Assembly: GCF_021233435.1 (NCBI RefSeq)
Contig: NZ_CP089468.1
Coordinates: 1,860,001-1,924,000 of the forward strand
Direction: 5' to 3'
Length of the DNA: 64,000 bases
Source of the DNA: Halobacterium noricense
GTDB lineage: Archaea > Halobacteriota > Halobacteria > Halobacteriales > Halobacteriaceae
The notes under the pieces were generated by a model. The model saw only the letters and a program-made list of their open reading frames with translations. It had not been told where the DNA came from and made no database searches. Both the position numbers and the translations under genes were made by a program. Within the stretch, counting starts at the first letter, position 1. Each line of letters starts with the position of its first letter. This document shows positions 48,492 to 57,292 of the stretch, piece after piece.

Positions 48492-49421
48492 TTATTTCTG
48501 AAGACGGGCGATAGGCACGTCGCCAGCTTCGTCAACTTCGGCCAATTCATCCTCCGCCAAATCAGACAGTAACTCTCGAAGCCACTCCCGTCCGTGCTCA
48601 CCGTCAGGTGTGTAGTCAACGCGAATTCGATGGCCAAGTGTGTCCAGCTCCATCTCGTCGTGTTCGCCGAGGAGTCGAACGATCCGCCCGCGGAACTGTC
48701 GCCTGCTCCCCTCGAAGCTCGGTTGTGTCGGAACGTCTGGTGCGGTGAAGTCGCCGGTCTGGTACGCGTGACACCACTCGCGCCACGGGCAACTGGCCTC
48801 GTCACACCGTGGTTTCTTCCCGCAGGCGACACCGCCGAGTTCCATAATCGTATTGTTCCAGATTCGGGACTCTCCGGCCGGCATGAGGGCATTCGCTACG
48901 GTTTCGTAGTCCGGATCGTCCGCATTACGGATTTCTGCAAACGCGCGGTAGAGCACGCGCTTGACGTTCGTGTCCACGACCGCGTCGCCGTTGTCGAACG
49001 CGAACGACGCGACGGCGTTGGCGGTGTACGGGCCGACGCCCATCAGTTCGGAGAGTTCGTCGGGCGTCTCCGGGAACTCGCCCTCATATTCGCTTTCGAC
49101 CTGCTGGGCGGCCTCGTGGAGGTACTTCGCGCGGTTGTTGTACCCGAGGCTGTTCGCCGACCAGAACCCGACGACGTCCGCGCGGTCCGCAGCCGCGAGG
49201 TCGGTGGTCGTCGGCCACCGTTCGAGGAACGCGTGGTAGGCGTCCTCGACGCGGGAGAGCTGGGTCTGCTGGCTCATCACCTCCGAGACGAGAATCGCGT
49301 ACGGGTCGTCGGTGCGGCGCCACGGGAAGTCCCGGTGGCCGTCCTCGTACCACGCGACGAGCGCGTCCCGGACGGCGTCGACGTCGCTGGGGAGTGCGAA
49401 CTCCCCGTCCCCCTCAGTCAT
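48492..49421 (-). CDS. mutY: A/G-specific adenine glycosylase
   Basis: Removes adenine mispaired with 8-oxoguanine. The 309-residue protein has DFPWRRTDDPYAILVSEVMS then QQTQLSRV (catalytic Glu in VSEVM), the helix-hairpin-helix MGVGPYTANAVASFAFDN, the catalytic VVDTNVKRVLYRAF, and the 4Fe-4S cluster in CGKKPRCDEASCPWREWC. It ends with a short C-terminal domain rather than the full MutT-like one. Third-position G+C falls in the 3' half (about 48492-48950), so this part seems recombined with the neighbouring acquired segment. It works with Ogg to avoid 8-oxoG mutations. Confidence 0.93.
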   Translation of the reverse strand: MTEGDGEFALPSDVDAVRDALVAWYEDGHRDFPWRRTDDPYAILVSEVMSQQTQLSRVEDAYHAFLERWPTTTDLAAADRADVVGFWSANSLGYNNRAKYLHEAAQQVESEYEGEFPETPDELSELMGVGPYTANAVASFAFDNGDAVVDTNVKRVLYRAFAEIRNADDPDYETVANALMPAGESRIWNNTIMELGGVACGKKPRCDEASCPWREWCHAYQTGDFTAPDVPTQPSFEGSRRQFRGRIVRLLGEHDEMELDTLGHRIRVDYTPDGEHGREWLRELLSDLAEDELAEVDEAGDVPIARLQK

Positions 49422-49530
49422 GGCCGGCAGTTGTTCGGTCGCGCGCTTAGGGGTGCTGGTTCGGCGGCGACGACAGGCGCCGTTCCGAACAACGAAAAGG
49501 CGTATCCCGACGCCAGCACACGTCCCGCGT

Positions 49531-49845
49531 ATGAGCCTCGACGACCTCGAAACCGACGTCGAACTGGCGTACGACGACCTCGACGACTACGCGTTCCTCG
49601 ACCGCGAGAGCCGCCAGGAACTGGCGATGCTGAGCGCGGCGCTGGACGCCGACACGGACGAGCTGCTGCGGCGCGCGATCCACCTGCTGTTCCAGTCGAC
49701 GACCGAGTCGGGCCGCCTGGACTTCCACCTGCGGTCGACGTACGACGTCACCTACGACGAGTACCTCTCCGGAATGACGTTCGACGAGATGACCGGCGGC
49801 ACCGCGGTCCAGCAGCCCGACGACGACCGTCGCTACCAGTTCTGA
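49531..49845 (+). CDS. Small conserved haloarchaeal protein, unknown
   Basis: A 104-residue acidic protein with MSLDDLETDVELAYDDLDDY then AFLDRESRQELAMLSAALDA and IHLLFQSTTESGRLDFHLRS. It is mainly helical and soluble. DVTYDEYLSGMTFDEMTGG is a compact second half. I do not recognise a named family. It is divergent from mutY and converges with the sensor kinase gene, 4 bp apart. Confidence 0.75.
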   Translation: MSLDDLETDVELAYDDLDDYAFLDRESRQELAMLSAALDADTDELLRRAIHLLFQSTTESGRLDFHLRSTYDVTYDEYLSGMTFDEMTGGTAVQQPDDDRRYQF

Positions 49846-49849
49846 AGGG

Positions 49850-51778
49850 CTACGCGGCCTCGACGCCCACGAACTCGAAGCGCGCGCCGCCGCCGTCGGC
49901 GTCGGTCAGCGAGACCGTCCAGCCGTGGGCTGCCGCGACCTCCGCGACGATGTTCAGCCCGAAGCCCGTGCCCTCGTCATTCATGGAGTAGCCCACGTCG
50001 AAGACGTCGCCGCGGCCGTCCACGGGAATTCCGGGACCGTCGTCTTCGACGTAGAACCCGCCGTCGAGCGCGCCGACAGTCACGGTGACGTCCGCCCCCG
50101 CGTGCTCTACGGCGTCCTCGTGAGTGTGCGAACGAGGGGCCGTCGAACCGCGTTCGACAGTATCCCGCCGAGCCTGCGAGGTAGGGCCTGTGGAGCCATG
50201 CTCCACAGCGTTCCGAAAGAGGTTCACGAGCAACTGCCGGAGGCGGCTCCCGTCAGCGCGAATCGTTACGTCGGCGTCGACGACGAGCGTCGCGTTCCCG
50301 GTCTCGACTGTCGTCCACGCGTCCTCGACGACGGCGGCGAGGTCCGTCGGCACCACGTCGTCGACGCCCTTGCCGGCTTGTGCCAGCGACAGGAGGTCCT
50401 CGACGAGCGTCTCCATGCGCGCGATAGTGTCCCGGCACCGCTGGAAGTGTTCGGCTTTGCCGGACTCCTCGGCGAGATCGAGGTAGCCCACGAGGACGTT
50501 CAGCGGGTTCCGGAGGTCGTGGGAGACGATGGACGCGAACCGTTCGAGTTTCTCGTTCTGGGCTTCGAGGCGCTCGCGGACGCGGCGGCGCGTGAGTTCG
50601 TACCCCACCCACTGGCTCATCAGGTCCACGAGCGTCACCTCCCATTCGGAGAACTGCTCGGTCCGTGGCTCCTCGCCGTAGAAACAGAACGTCCCGTACA
50701 CGCCATCCTCGACGAATACGGGCGCGCCGAGGTAACAGGCGATGCCCCACTCGGCGTACCCGTCGTTTCCCGTCAGTTCCGGGGCGTCGCGGGCGACGTT
50801 CGCCATCACGAGCGTCCGCCGCTCGGTTGCGGTGCGCTCGCAGTTCGTCGCCGACAGCGCCACGGTGTCCCCGGGCTGGGTGTCGGTATTGCCGCGGATC
50901 GCCTCGATCTCGTACGTGTCGCCGCGGATGCAGGAGAGCACGCCCGTGGACGTGCCGAGTACGTCAGTGCCGAGGTCCAGTAGCGCGTTCACTTGCTCCG
51001 TGAACGACCGGTCGGTGTCCGCGGTGATGTCCTGCATCTCCCGGAGCACGCGCTCGCGCTCCGCGAGCGCGTGCTCGCGCCGCCGCCGGTCGGTGACGTC
51101 CCGAAAGTAGACGGAGAGCCCGCTCGGCGACGGGTACGCTCGGGCTGCGAGCCACGCGTCCAGCGGCTCGTAGTACTCCTCGAACGAGACCGGCTCTTGG
51201 GTCGCCATCGCGGACTGGTACTTGTCGTAGAACGTCGTGTCGACAGCCTCGGGGACGACGTCCCACAGCACTAAGCCCGTCAGGTCGTCGTCCGGATCAC
51301 CGTCCATCGCGGTGACGATTAGCTCGCGTGCGTGGTCGTTGACGTACGTCAGCCGGAACTCCTCGTCGACCGCGAAGAACGCGTCAGTCATCCGGTCGAG
51401 GATGCCCCGGCCCTCGTCGTTCGGGTGCTCGGAGTCAGCCAGCCGTCGAGCCGTCACGACGAGACTGCCGTCTGACAGCCGGGACGCGCGGACTTTCGTG
51501 GGAAGGCGCTCGCCGCCGTCCGTCGCGAGTAGTGCTTCGACCGTCTCGCCGTCGCGCGCGGCGTTCACGACCCCTTCCTCGGTGACCCCGGCGAACAGGT
51601 CCGAACGTGTCGCGGCCGCGAGCGCGTCCTCGTCGTAGCCGGTGGCGTCGCTGGCGGCCGCGTTCCAGTACTGGACGCTGCCGCCAGCGTCGAAGGCGAA
51701 CACCGGGTCCGGGAGCGCGTCGAGCGTCGCCCGGTGGATGCCGTCCGCCGTTATTGGAGCGGAAGTGTCGTCTGTCAT
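49850..51778 (-). CDS. PAS-PAS-GAF sensor histidine kinase
   Basis: A 642-residue soluble sensor kinase. Two PAS domains (about 10-110 and 125-235), a GAF domain (about 255-400, with GIACYLGAPVFVEDGVYGTF), HisKA with FASIVSHDLRNPLNVLVGYL (phospho-His) and HATPase with LVNLFRNAVEHG (N box), VEDDGPGIP (G1) and GTGFGLNIVAE (G2). Between the N box and G1 an insertion of about 34 residues (STGPTSQARRD through HEDAVEHAG) repeats the VE(H/R)GST peptide. No response regulator is adjacent. The signal is unknown. Confidence 0.92.
   Translation of the reverse strand: MTDDTSAPITADGIHRATLDALPDPVFAFDAGGSVQYWNAAASDATGYDEDALAAATRSDLFAGVTEEGVVNAARDGETVEALLATDGGERLPTKVRASRLSDGSLVVTARRLADSEHPNDEGRGILDRMTDAFFAVDEEFRLTYVNDHARELIVTAMDGDPDDDLTGLVLWDVVPEAVDTTFYDKYQSAMATQEPVSFEEYYEPLDAWLAARAYPSPSGLSVYFRDVTDRRRREHALAERERVLREMQDITADTDRSFTEQVNALLDLGTDVLGTSTGVLSCIRGDTYEIEAIRGNTDTQPGDTVALSATNCERTATERRTLVMANVARDAPELTGNDGYAEWGIACYLGAPVFVEDGVYGTFCFYGEEPRTEQFSEWEVTLVDLMSQWVGYELTRRRVRERLEAQNEKLERFASIVSHDLRNPLNVLVGYLDLAEESGKAEHFQRCRDTIARMETLVEDLLSLAQAGKGVDDVVPTDLAAVVEDAWTTVETGNATLVVDADVTIRADGSRLRQLLVNLFRNAVEHGSTGPTSQARRDTVERGSTAPRSHTHEDAVEHAGADVTVTVGALDGGFYVEDDGPGIPVDGRGDVFDVGYSMNDEGTGFGLNIVAEVAAAHGWTVSLTDADGGGARFEFVGVEAA
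50140..50208. repeat. In-frame stem-loops in the kinase insertion
   Basis: CTGTGGAGC (50188-50196), loop CAT, GCTCCACAG (50200-50208) is a perfect 9-bp stem and encodes VEHGST. Near 50140-50156 a second palindrome, GTCGAAC-CGC-GTTCGAC on one strand, is a perfect 7-bp stem and encodes VERGST. Both have 3-nt loops. They lie in the non-conserved loop between two ATP-binding motifs. Confidence 0.65.
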
Positions 51779-51899
51779 CTTCGAATGCTTCGTACTCAGG
51801 GAGGGGTCGCAGCGTTAAATGTATGCGTGTGCCACAGAGGTCGATGCCGCAGTGCCGGAAGACGACCGACTTAAATCCCCGACGTACCGACGACGAAAC

Positions 51900-52313
51900 A
51901 TGCGAGACCGAACGCGACGCGACGTACTGCGCGCGACCGCAGGTATCGGCGCGACGGCCGCGCTCGCCGGCTGCCTCGGCGGCGGCGACGACAGCGGCGA
52001 CGAGGATGTCGAAGCCCTCGACGCCCCGGAAGGGACAGAGGTCGTGAAGGTCGGTCCCGACGGCAACTACGTCTTCGACCCCGACGAACTCACGATTCCG
52101 ACGGGGACGACCGTGCGGTTCGTCTGGCTGACGGGCACGCACAACGTCGCCGTGTCGAGTCAGCCCGCGGACGCCGACTGGTCGGGTCACGACACTATCG
52201 AGGAGCGCGGCTTCTCCTTCGAGCACACCTTCGAGGTGCCGGGTCGCTACGAGTACGTCTGTACACCCCACCAGGCGCAGGGGATGACCGGCGCAGTCGT
52301 CGTCGAGGAGTAG
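51900..52313 (+). CDS. Halocyanin-type blue copper lipoprotein
   Basis: A 137-residue exported electron carrier. The N-terminus has a twin-arginine signal with lipobox: RRDVLRATAGIGATAALAGC, the Cys being the lipid anchor. An acidic linker precedes the plastocyanin domain (about 45-137), with copper ligands in GTHNVAVSSQ (His) and YEYVCTPHQAQGM (Cys, His, Met). All four are present. TTAAATCCC about 30 bp upstream is a good promoter. It probably carries electrons at the outer face of the membrane. Confidence 0.93.
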   Translation: MRDRTRRDVLRATAGIGATAALAGCLGGGDDSGDEDVEALDAPEGTEVVKVGPDGNYVFDPDELTIPTGTTVRFVWLTGTHNVAVSSQPADADWSGHDTIEERGFSFEHTFEVPGRYEYVCTPHQAQGMTGAVVVEE

Positions 52314-53690
52314 TTACTGGACGTCCTCGCTGTGGCCCGTCGAGGGTCCAGCCTTCGTGACTTTCGGGTCGTCGAGGGCGTCGAGGAAGACGTCCATCGC
52401 GACGTCGATTTCACGCGCCGTGACGTCCAGCGGCGGGAGCAGGCGTACCGTCTTGTAGCCACAGCCGAGCAACAGCAGTCCGCGCTCCAAGCACGCCTTC
52501 ACGACGGCTTCGCGGCGGTCCTTGGTGTCGAACTCGACGCCGAGCATGAGGCCGTTCCCGCGCACGTCGGCGACGAAGCCGGGCGCGTCGTCGGCGAGAA
52601 TCTCTTTCACTTGCCGGCCGCGCTCGGTGACGTTGTCGAGCACGCCGTCGCTGGTGATGGCGTCGATGGTGGCGACGCCCTGTGCGGCCGCGAGCAGGTC
52701 GCCCGCGCCCCACGTCGAGGAGAGCCGCCCGGTCTCGTCCGGGAAGAGGTCCTCGTCGGCGACGGTCGCGCCGACGCGCAGGCCCTTCGCGGACGTGATG
52801 ACATCGGGGTCGATGCTGGTGTGGTCGACGCCCCAGAGTTCGCCCGTGCGCCCGAGCCCGGATTGAATCTCGTCGGCGATAACGGGGATGTCGTGGGTCT
52901 GCTGGATGTCGACGATGTCGTCGGCGAACTCGTCGCTGGGGACGCGGTAGCCGCCCTCGCCCTGCTGGGGTTCGAGGATGAGGTACGCCACTTCTTCCGG
53001 GTCGATGACGCCGCGGTCGGGGTGGAGTTTGTCCGCGACGGCGTTCCCGCCGGGGCCGTTGGTCTTCCAGCCGCACTCGCAGTCGCCCTCGCAGGCGCAG
53101 TAGGGTGCGGAGACGACGCCGCCGATTTCGGGGTAGCCGGTGCGGTGGACGGCCTTCGAGCGGTTCAGCGAGAGCGCGCCGAGCGTGCGCCCGTGGAACG
53201 CGCCGTCGAACGTGAACGCGCGGTGGCCGCCGTTCGCGTAACAGATTTTGATGGCGTTCTCGACGGCTTCCGCGCCCGTGTTCGAGAGGAAGACCGTGTC
53301 GAGGCCGTACTCCTCGGTGATGTCGGTGAGCCGGTGCAGCAGCTGTGTGGACGTCGGGAGGTCGGCGTCCCCGGGCGGCCAGCCGCCGCTGGCGTAGAAG
53401 TCCTGGCCCGCAATCTTGGAGGGGTCGACGACGTCGAACTCCGCCAAGCGATCCATGATTTTGGGGTTGTTGTAGCCGAACGGCGCGGCCGCGACGTGGC
53501 TCGTGAAGTCCATGAGGACGTTGCCGTCGACGTCCCGGCAGAACGGGCCGGCGGCGTCCTCGGTGATGTCCCAGACGAACTCGTAGACGTACGTGCTGGG
53601 AGCGGCGTGCTCGTGGTGGTAGTCGACCCACTGCTGGGCTTTCTCGCCGGGCAGGCTCCGGACGCTCGGCTCCGCGGTCTCCCTGTCCAT
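52314..53690 (-). CDS. Class III aminotransferase
   Basis: A 458-residue PLP enzyme related to 4-aminobutyrate and acetylornithine aminotransferases: LSNTGAEAVENAIKICYANG, FTFDGAFHGRTLGALSLNRS, IPVIADEIQSGLGRTGELWG (PLP-binding Asp) and DVITSAKGLRVGATVADEDL (Schiff-base Lys). A Cys-rich insert YCACEGDCECGWK around residue 200 is unusual and might hold a metal. The substrate is not decided by the sequence. The ATG at 53690 is used; far longer in-frame extension upstream belongs to the neighbouring gene's antisense. Confidence 0.92.
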   Translation of the reverse strand: MDRETAEPSVRSLPGEKAQQWVDYHHEHAAPSTYVYEFVWDITEDAAGPFCRDVDGNVLMDFTSHVAAAPFGYNNPKIMDRLAEFDVVDPSKIAGQDFYASGGWPPGDADLPTSTQLLHRLTDITEEYGLDTVFLSNTGAEAVENAIKICYANGGHRAFTFDGAFHGRTLGALSLNRSKAVHRTGYPEIGGVVSAPYCACEGDCECGWKTNGPGGNAVADKLHPDRGVIDPEEVAYLILEPQQGEGGYRVPSDEFADDIVDIQQTHDIPVIADEIQSGLGRTGELWGVDHTSIDPDVITSAKGLRVGATVADEDLFPDETGRLSSTWGAGDLLAAAQGVATIDAITSDGVLDNVTERGRQVKEILADDAPGFVADVRGNGLMLGVEFDTKDRREAVVKACLERGLLLLGCGYKTVRLLPPLDVTAREIDVAMDVFLDALDDPKVTKAGPSTGHSEDVQ

Positions 53691-53755
53691 GGTACTGGTT
53701 GCCCGGGCCGCCGACAAAAGCGATTCGTTACGGTTGGGGCAAACTTCACCGGCCG

Positions 53756-55060
53756 TCAGAACGCGACGACCGCGGTCGCGACGCCGCCGGCGACGAGCAG
53801 GACTGCGCTGTATCCCGCGACGCGGTACGCGAACGACCGGTTGTCGCTGGCGGCGGTGAGCGCGACCTTCACGCCGATGGAGGAGGCGGTCGCCAACAGC
53901 ACGGCGATGGTGGCGGCCGTCCCCGAAATCGCGCCCGTCCGGTAGAGCACGATGGCGGACGTCGTCGCACCCGCGCTCGACACCAAGCCGGAGAGGATGG
54001 CGGTCGCGTAGAGGCCGGCGGAGCCGAACTGGGTCTGCGCGAGCCCGCCCGCGACCACGACGACGAGGAACATCGCGCCGAACGCGAGCGCGTTCCGCAT
54101 CGAGAACGGGCTCTCCAGTTCCATCTCGACGCGCGTCGACCAGTCCGCGGTGACCGCCGCGACGCCGATGCAGCCGAGGACGATGACCACGAGCGGGACC
54201 GTCGCCGCCACGAGCACGCCCGTCGAGAGCGTAAACACGACGACGATGAGGAGGTTCCGCAGCGCCATGGCGGCGTTCGCGAGCAGGACGCCCGCGACCG
54301 CGTACGACGCCGCCTCCGTGCGCTGGCTGACGTGGTCGAGCATCGTCCCGACGACCGCCGTCGAGGACGCCAGCCCGCCGAAGAAGCCCGTGACGGCGAT
54401 GCCGCGGCCGCCGTACGTCTTCACGACGACGTAGTTCACGATGCCGATGCCGGCGACGAACACGACCATCAGCCAGACGACGCGGGGCTCGACTTCGACA
54501 GCGTACCGTCCCGACCCCAGCGACACCGTGCCGGCTGGCAACAGCGGGTAGACGACGAACGCCAGAATCGCGAACTCGAACGTCGAGCGCAGTTCCTCCC
54601 GGGAGAGCCCCCACGCGAACCCGTGGAGTTCGCGCTTGAACACCAGCAGGACGGAGCTCGTGACGGCGACGACCGTCGCGGGGAGCACCGCGTCGACGGC
54701 GACGAGCACGCCGACGCCGTACGCCACCATCAGGCTCACGGCGGTCGTCAGGTGGAGCCCCTCGTCCTCGTTGCGCATCCCCGAGACCATCAGCACGCCC
54801 GTGACGACGATGACGAACGCGGCACCGACGCTGGAGAGGTACGGCGGGCAGACGCCCGCGGCGTCCGCGCAGCGCTCCGTGTCCACCTCCGTGAAGATGG
54901 TGGCGAGGACGCTGACGAGCGCGAACGTGCGGATGCCGGCGGCCTTCTGAGCCCACTCGCGTTCGAGGCCGATGAACAGCCCGAGCGCGACCGACAGCGC
55001 GAGGCTGACGACGCGGCTGTCTATCGGGGCGTCCGCCAGCAACTCGATGACTCCGGGCAC
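53756..55060 (-). CDS. MgtC/SapB-DUF4010 family membrane protein
   Basis: A 434-residue integral membrane protein with about twelve helices. The N-terminal MgtC-like part has ALSVALGLFIGLEREWAQKA and AGIRTFALVSVLATIF, and the C-terminal DUF4010 part has VVKTYGGRGIAVTGFFGGLA and LYATAILSGLVSSAGATTSA. A GTG start at 55060 places the first helix at the usual position. The function of this fused type is unknown; MgtC itself affects magnesium stress and ATP synthase. Confidence 0.88.
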   Translation of the reverse strand: MPGVIELLADAPIDSRVVSLALSVALGLFIGLEREWAQKAAGIRTFALVSVLATIFTEVDTERCADAAGVCPPYLSSVGAAFVIVVTGVLMVSGMRNEDEGLHLTTAVSLMVAYGVGVLVAVDAVLPATVVAVTSSVLLVFKRELHGFAWGLSREELRSTFEFAILAFVVYPLLPAGTVSLGSGRYAVEVEPRVVWLMVVFVAGIGIVNYVVVKTYGGRGIAVTGFFGGLASSTAVVGTMLDHVSQRTEAASYAVAGVLLANAAMALRNLLIVVVFTLSTGVLVAATVPLVVIVLGCIGVAAVTADWSTRVEMELESPFSMRNALAFGAMFLVVVVAGGLAQTQFGSAGLYATAILSGLVSSAGATTSAIVLYRTGAISGTAATIAVLLATASSIGVKVALTAASDNRSFAYRVAGYSAVLLVAGGVATAVVAF

Positions 55061-55166
55061 TCTCTGGCGTTCATCGTGGGCGGGCAAAAGCTTGCGGGCT
55101 CGCACAGCCTGCCCCCCGAAAACGGCCGGCGAATCTTTTTGCGTGGCCGCGCCGCTATCTCACGTA

Positions 55167-56324
55167 ATGGACGTCGACCGCGGTCGACTCGCGTGGTGGG
55201 TCGTGGCTGCCGTGCTCAGCGGCGTGCTCGCGGTCACCGTCTACTCGTTCCTCGGGACGTTCGTGCTCGGTATTTTCATCTACTACGCGACGCGGCCGGT
55301 CTACCGCCGCCTCGAACGGTGGATACGGCCGCCGACGGTTCGCGCGGTGGTGGCGCTCGTGACGCTCGCGCTCCCCGCGATGCTGGTCGTCGCCTACACC
55401 ACCGCCGTCGGCCTCCAGGAGCTCAACCAGTTTGTCGACGCACAGAACGTCGACCTCGGGCGGGTCGGGACGCTCCTCGACCCGTACCTCGACGTCTCGT
55501 CCATCGTCCAGGACCCGCAGGCGTTCCTGAACCAGCCGTCAGTACAGGAAGCGCTGGCGTCGTCGGCGAGCAACGCGCTGGAGTACGTCGGCTTCCTCGG
55601 GACGCTGTTCGTCCACCTGTTCGCGGTCGTCATCGTCGCGTTCTACCTGCTCCGGGACGACCACCGCCTCGGCGGCTGGTTCCAGCGACGGTTTACGGAC
55701 GGCAGCGGCGTCACGGAGGCGTACGCGCGGGCGGTCGACCGCGACCTCGCGACGGTCTTCTTCGGGAACATCGTCTTCGCGTTCGCCACCGGCGTCATCG
55801 CCGCGGTGTCGTACGCCACGCTGGACGCGTTCTCGCCAGCGGGCATCGCCATCCCCTATCCCGTGTTGTTCGGGCTCGTCACGGGCATCGCGAGCCTCGT
55901 GCCGGTCGTCGGCATCAAGCTCGTGTGGGTTCCGCTGGCGGGGTGGCTCGGCTTCGTCGCGTTCCAGAGCGGCACGGGCCACGCGTTCGTCGCCGTCTTC
56001 GTCGCCGTCGCCGCGGTCGTCGTGGACTTCGTGCCGGACTTGCTGTTGCGGCCGTACGTCTCCGGGCGCGACATCCACCTCGGGCTGGTGATTCTGTCGT
56101 ACGTCTTCGGGCCGCTGCTGTGGGGCTGGTACGGACTGTTTCTCGGCCCGCTCGTGCTCGTGTTCGTCGTGCACTTCGCCCGGCTCGTGCTCCCGGAGCT
56201 GCTCGCGGGCGAGGAGATTTCGCCGGAGGCGCTCGGCGGCGACATCCTGACGGCGAGCAACGACGGCGAGCAGACTGACGTCTCGCAGTTCGAGTCGGAT
56301 TCGGAGAACGGCGGGGAGTCGTAG
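55167..56324 (+). CDS. AI-2E family transporter (PerM/TqsA-like)
   Basis: A 385-residue membrane protein of the AI-2 exporter superfamily. It has an N-terminal pair of helices, an acidic extramembrane region (about 85-150), then AVVIVAFYLLRDDHRLGGWF, GIASLVPVVGIKLVWVPLAG and VVVDFVPDLLLRPYVSGRDI, the best-conserved block. It ends in a helix pair and an acidic tail. Members export small molecules or act as sodium antiporters; the substrate here is unknown. It is divergent from the MgtC-like gene. Confidence 0.88.
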   Translation: MDVDRGRLAWWVVAAVLSGVLAVTVYSFLGTFVLGIFIYYATRPVYRRLERWIRPPTVRAVVALVTLALPAMLVVAYTTAVGLQELNQFVDAQNVDLGRVGTLLDPYLDVSSIVQDPQAFLNQPSVQEALASSASNALEYVGFLGTLFVHLFAVVIVAFYLLRDDHRLGGWFQRRFTDGSGVTEAYARAVDRDLATVFFGNIVFAFATGVIAAVSYATLDAFSPAGIAIPYPVLFGLVTGIASLVPVVGIKLVWVPLAGWLGFVAFQSGTGHAFVAVFVAVAAVVVDFVPDLLLRPYVSGRDIHLGLVILSYVFGPLLWGWYGLFLGPLVLVFVVHFARLVLPELLAGEEISPEALGGDILTASNDGEQTDVSQFESDSENGGES

Positions 56325-56567
56325 TCAGCGCGCTTCGAGGCGGGTGCCGTCGTGCGGCCAGTACGCGAATTCGGGATTCCGCGTCCGGAATCCGCAGACC
56401 GGGCACTCGTAGACGGCGGGTTCCTCGCTACATCGCCGGAACAGCAGCGGAATCAGCGGCACGGCGAGGAAGAGGACGGCGACGTCGAAGACGACCCACG
56501 CCGCGACGCTGATGGCGAGGCTCGCGAGCACGCCGACGGCGGCGGTGGCGGTCCGCGAGGAGACCAC
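56325..56567 (-). CDS. Small membrane protein with zinc-knuckle
   Basis: An 80-residue protein with two close membrane helices (about 8-25 and 28-45) and a C-terminal zinc-ribbon-like half: VYECPVCGFRTRNPEFAYWP. Only one Cys pair is present. The GTG at 56567 lies 2 bp beyond the PadR gene's stop, so it fits translational coupling; the ORF also has an ATG upstream within padR. It is convergent with the AI-2E-type gene. The function is unknown. Confidence 0.65.
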   Translation of the reverse strand: MVSSRTATAAVGVLASLAISVAAWVVFDVAVLFLAVPLIPLLFRRCSEEPAVYECPVCGFRTRNPEFAYWPHDGTRLEAR

Positions 56568-56569
56568 AG

Positions 56570-56848
56570 CTAGTCGAGGTCGACGTACTGCTGTTCCCAC
56601 TCGCGGCGCGCGGCGATTTCGCGGCGGCCACGGCGGGTGAGCGTGTAGTAGTTGGTGCGCTGGTCGAGTTGGCCCTTGTCGACGAGGCCCTTGTCGACGA
56701 GGGTGTCGAGGTTGGGGTAGAGTCGGCCGTGATGGATTTCCGACTCGTAGTACTCTTCGAGTTCGTCCTTGATGGCGAGGCCGTGTGGCTCGTCTAGTCC
56801 GGCGACGACGTAGAGGAGGTCGCGCTGGAACCCTGTCAGGTCATACAT
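56570..56848 (-). CDS. PadR-family transcriptional regulator
   Basis: A 92-residue PadR winged helix. The family pattern is clear: YDLTGFQRDLLYVVAGLDEP, GLAIKDELEEYYESEIHHGR then LYPNLDTLVDKGLVDKGQLD and RTNYYTLTRRGRREIAARRE. It is the short PadR type with a single domain. It leads a two-gene operon with a small membrane protein and is divergent from an HTH gene, so it may control the promoter region at 56849-57023. Confidence 0.92.
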   Translation of the reverse strand: MYDLTGFQRDLLYVVAGLDEPHGLAIKDELEEYYESEIHHGRLYPNLDTLVDKGLVDKGQLDQRTNYYTLTRRGRREIAARREWEQQYVDLD

Positions 56849-57023
56849 ATGTCCTACTCTCGTTACGTCTTTTGTCTCGGAAAGCATAAGCGTAGGGGAT
56901 TGGCGTTCCGATTGCCGATAACGACCGGGCGTGTATCGAAGTGACATGTCGAAATCGGTGACTCGAACCGACGCCGCCGGCCGTCCCGCCGACTTTATGC
57001 CGGCCGGCCGGCGACACGGCCAC

Positions 57024-57269
57024 ATGGCCGGCGTGGACGCCCACGACCTCGCAGACGTCTCGCCGACAGCGTGGCGACTCCTCCGCGTCGCCGCCGACTT
57101 CAGCCAGCGCGACGTCGAGCGGGCGGTGCCGGACCTCCGGCAGGCCCACGTCTCGATGCTTGAAGGCGGGCACCGTGGGCTCTCTGGCGACCGCCTCCGC
57201 GACCTCTTCGCGCTGTACGCGGCCGAACTCGACGACGAGCAGGTGGCCGCCATCGTCGAGCACTTCTGA
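57024..57269 (+). CDS. Small helix-turn-helix-like protein
   Basis: An 81-residue helical protein: DVSPTAWRLLRVAADFSQRD then VERAVPDLRQAHVSMLEGGH and RGLSGDRLRDLFALYAAELD. The Q-R-D-V-E, S-M-L-E and G-H-R-G-L-S spacing resembles an XRE-type helix-turn-helix. I chose the ATG at 57024 because a TATA-like CTTTATG lies about 30 bp before it; an ATG at 56946 is also in frame but would place that element in the coding sequence. It is divergent from padR. Confidence 0.65.
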   Translation: MAGVDAHDLADVSPTAWRLLRVAADFSQRDVERAVPDLRQAHVSMLEGGHRGLSGDRLRDLFALYAAELDDEQVAAIVEHF

Positions 57270-57292
57270 GCCGTTGCGCCGAGAGTGAATCC

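Noticed and set aside
53691-54956. In-frame extension upstream of the class III aminotransferase
   Set aside because: The extension is Arg-rich and antisense to nothing conserved; the family N-terminus begins at the ATG at 53690 and the DNA is taken by the MgtC-like gene in another frame.
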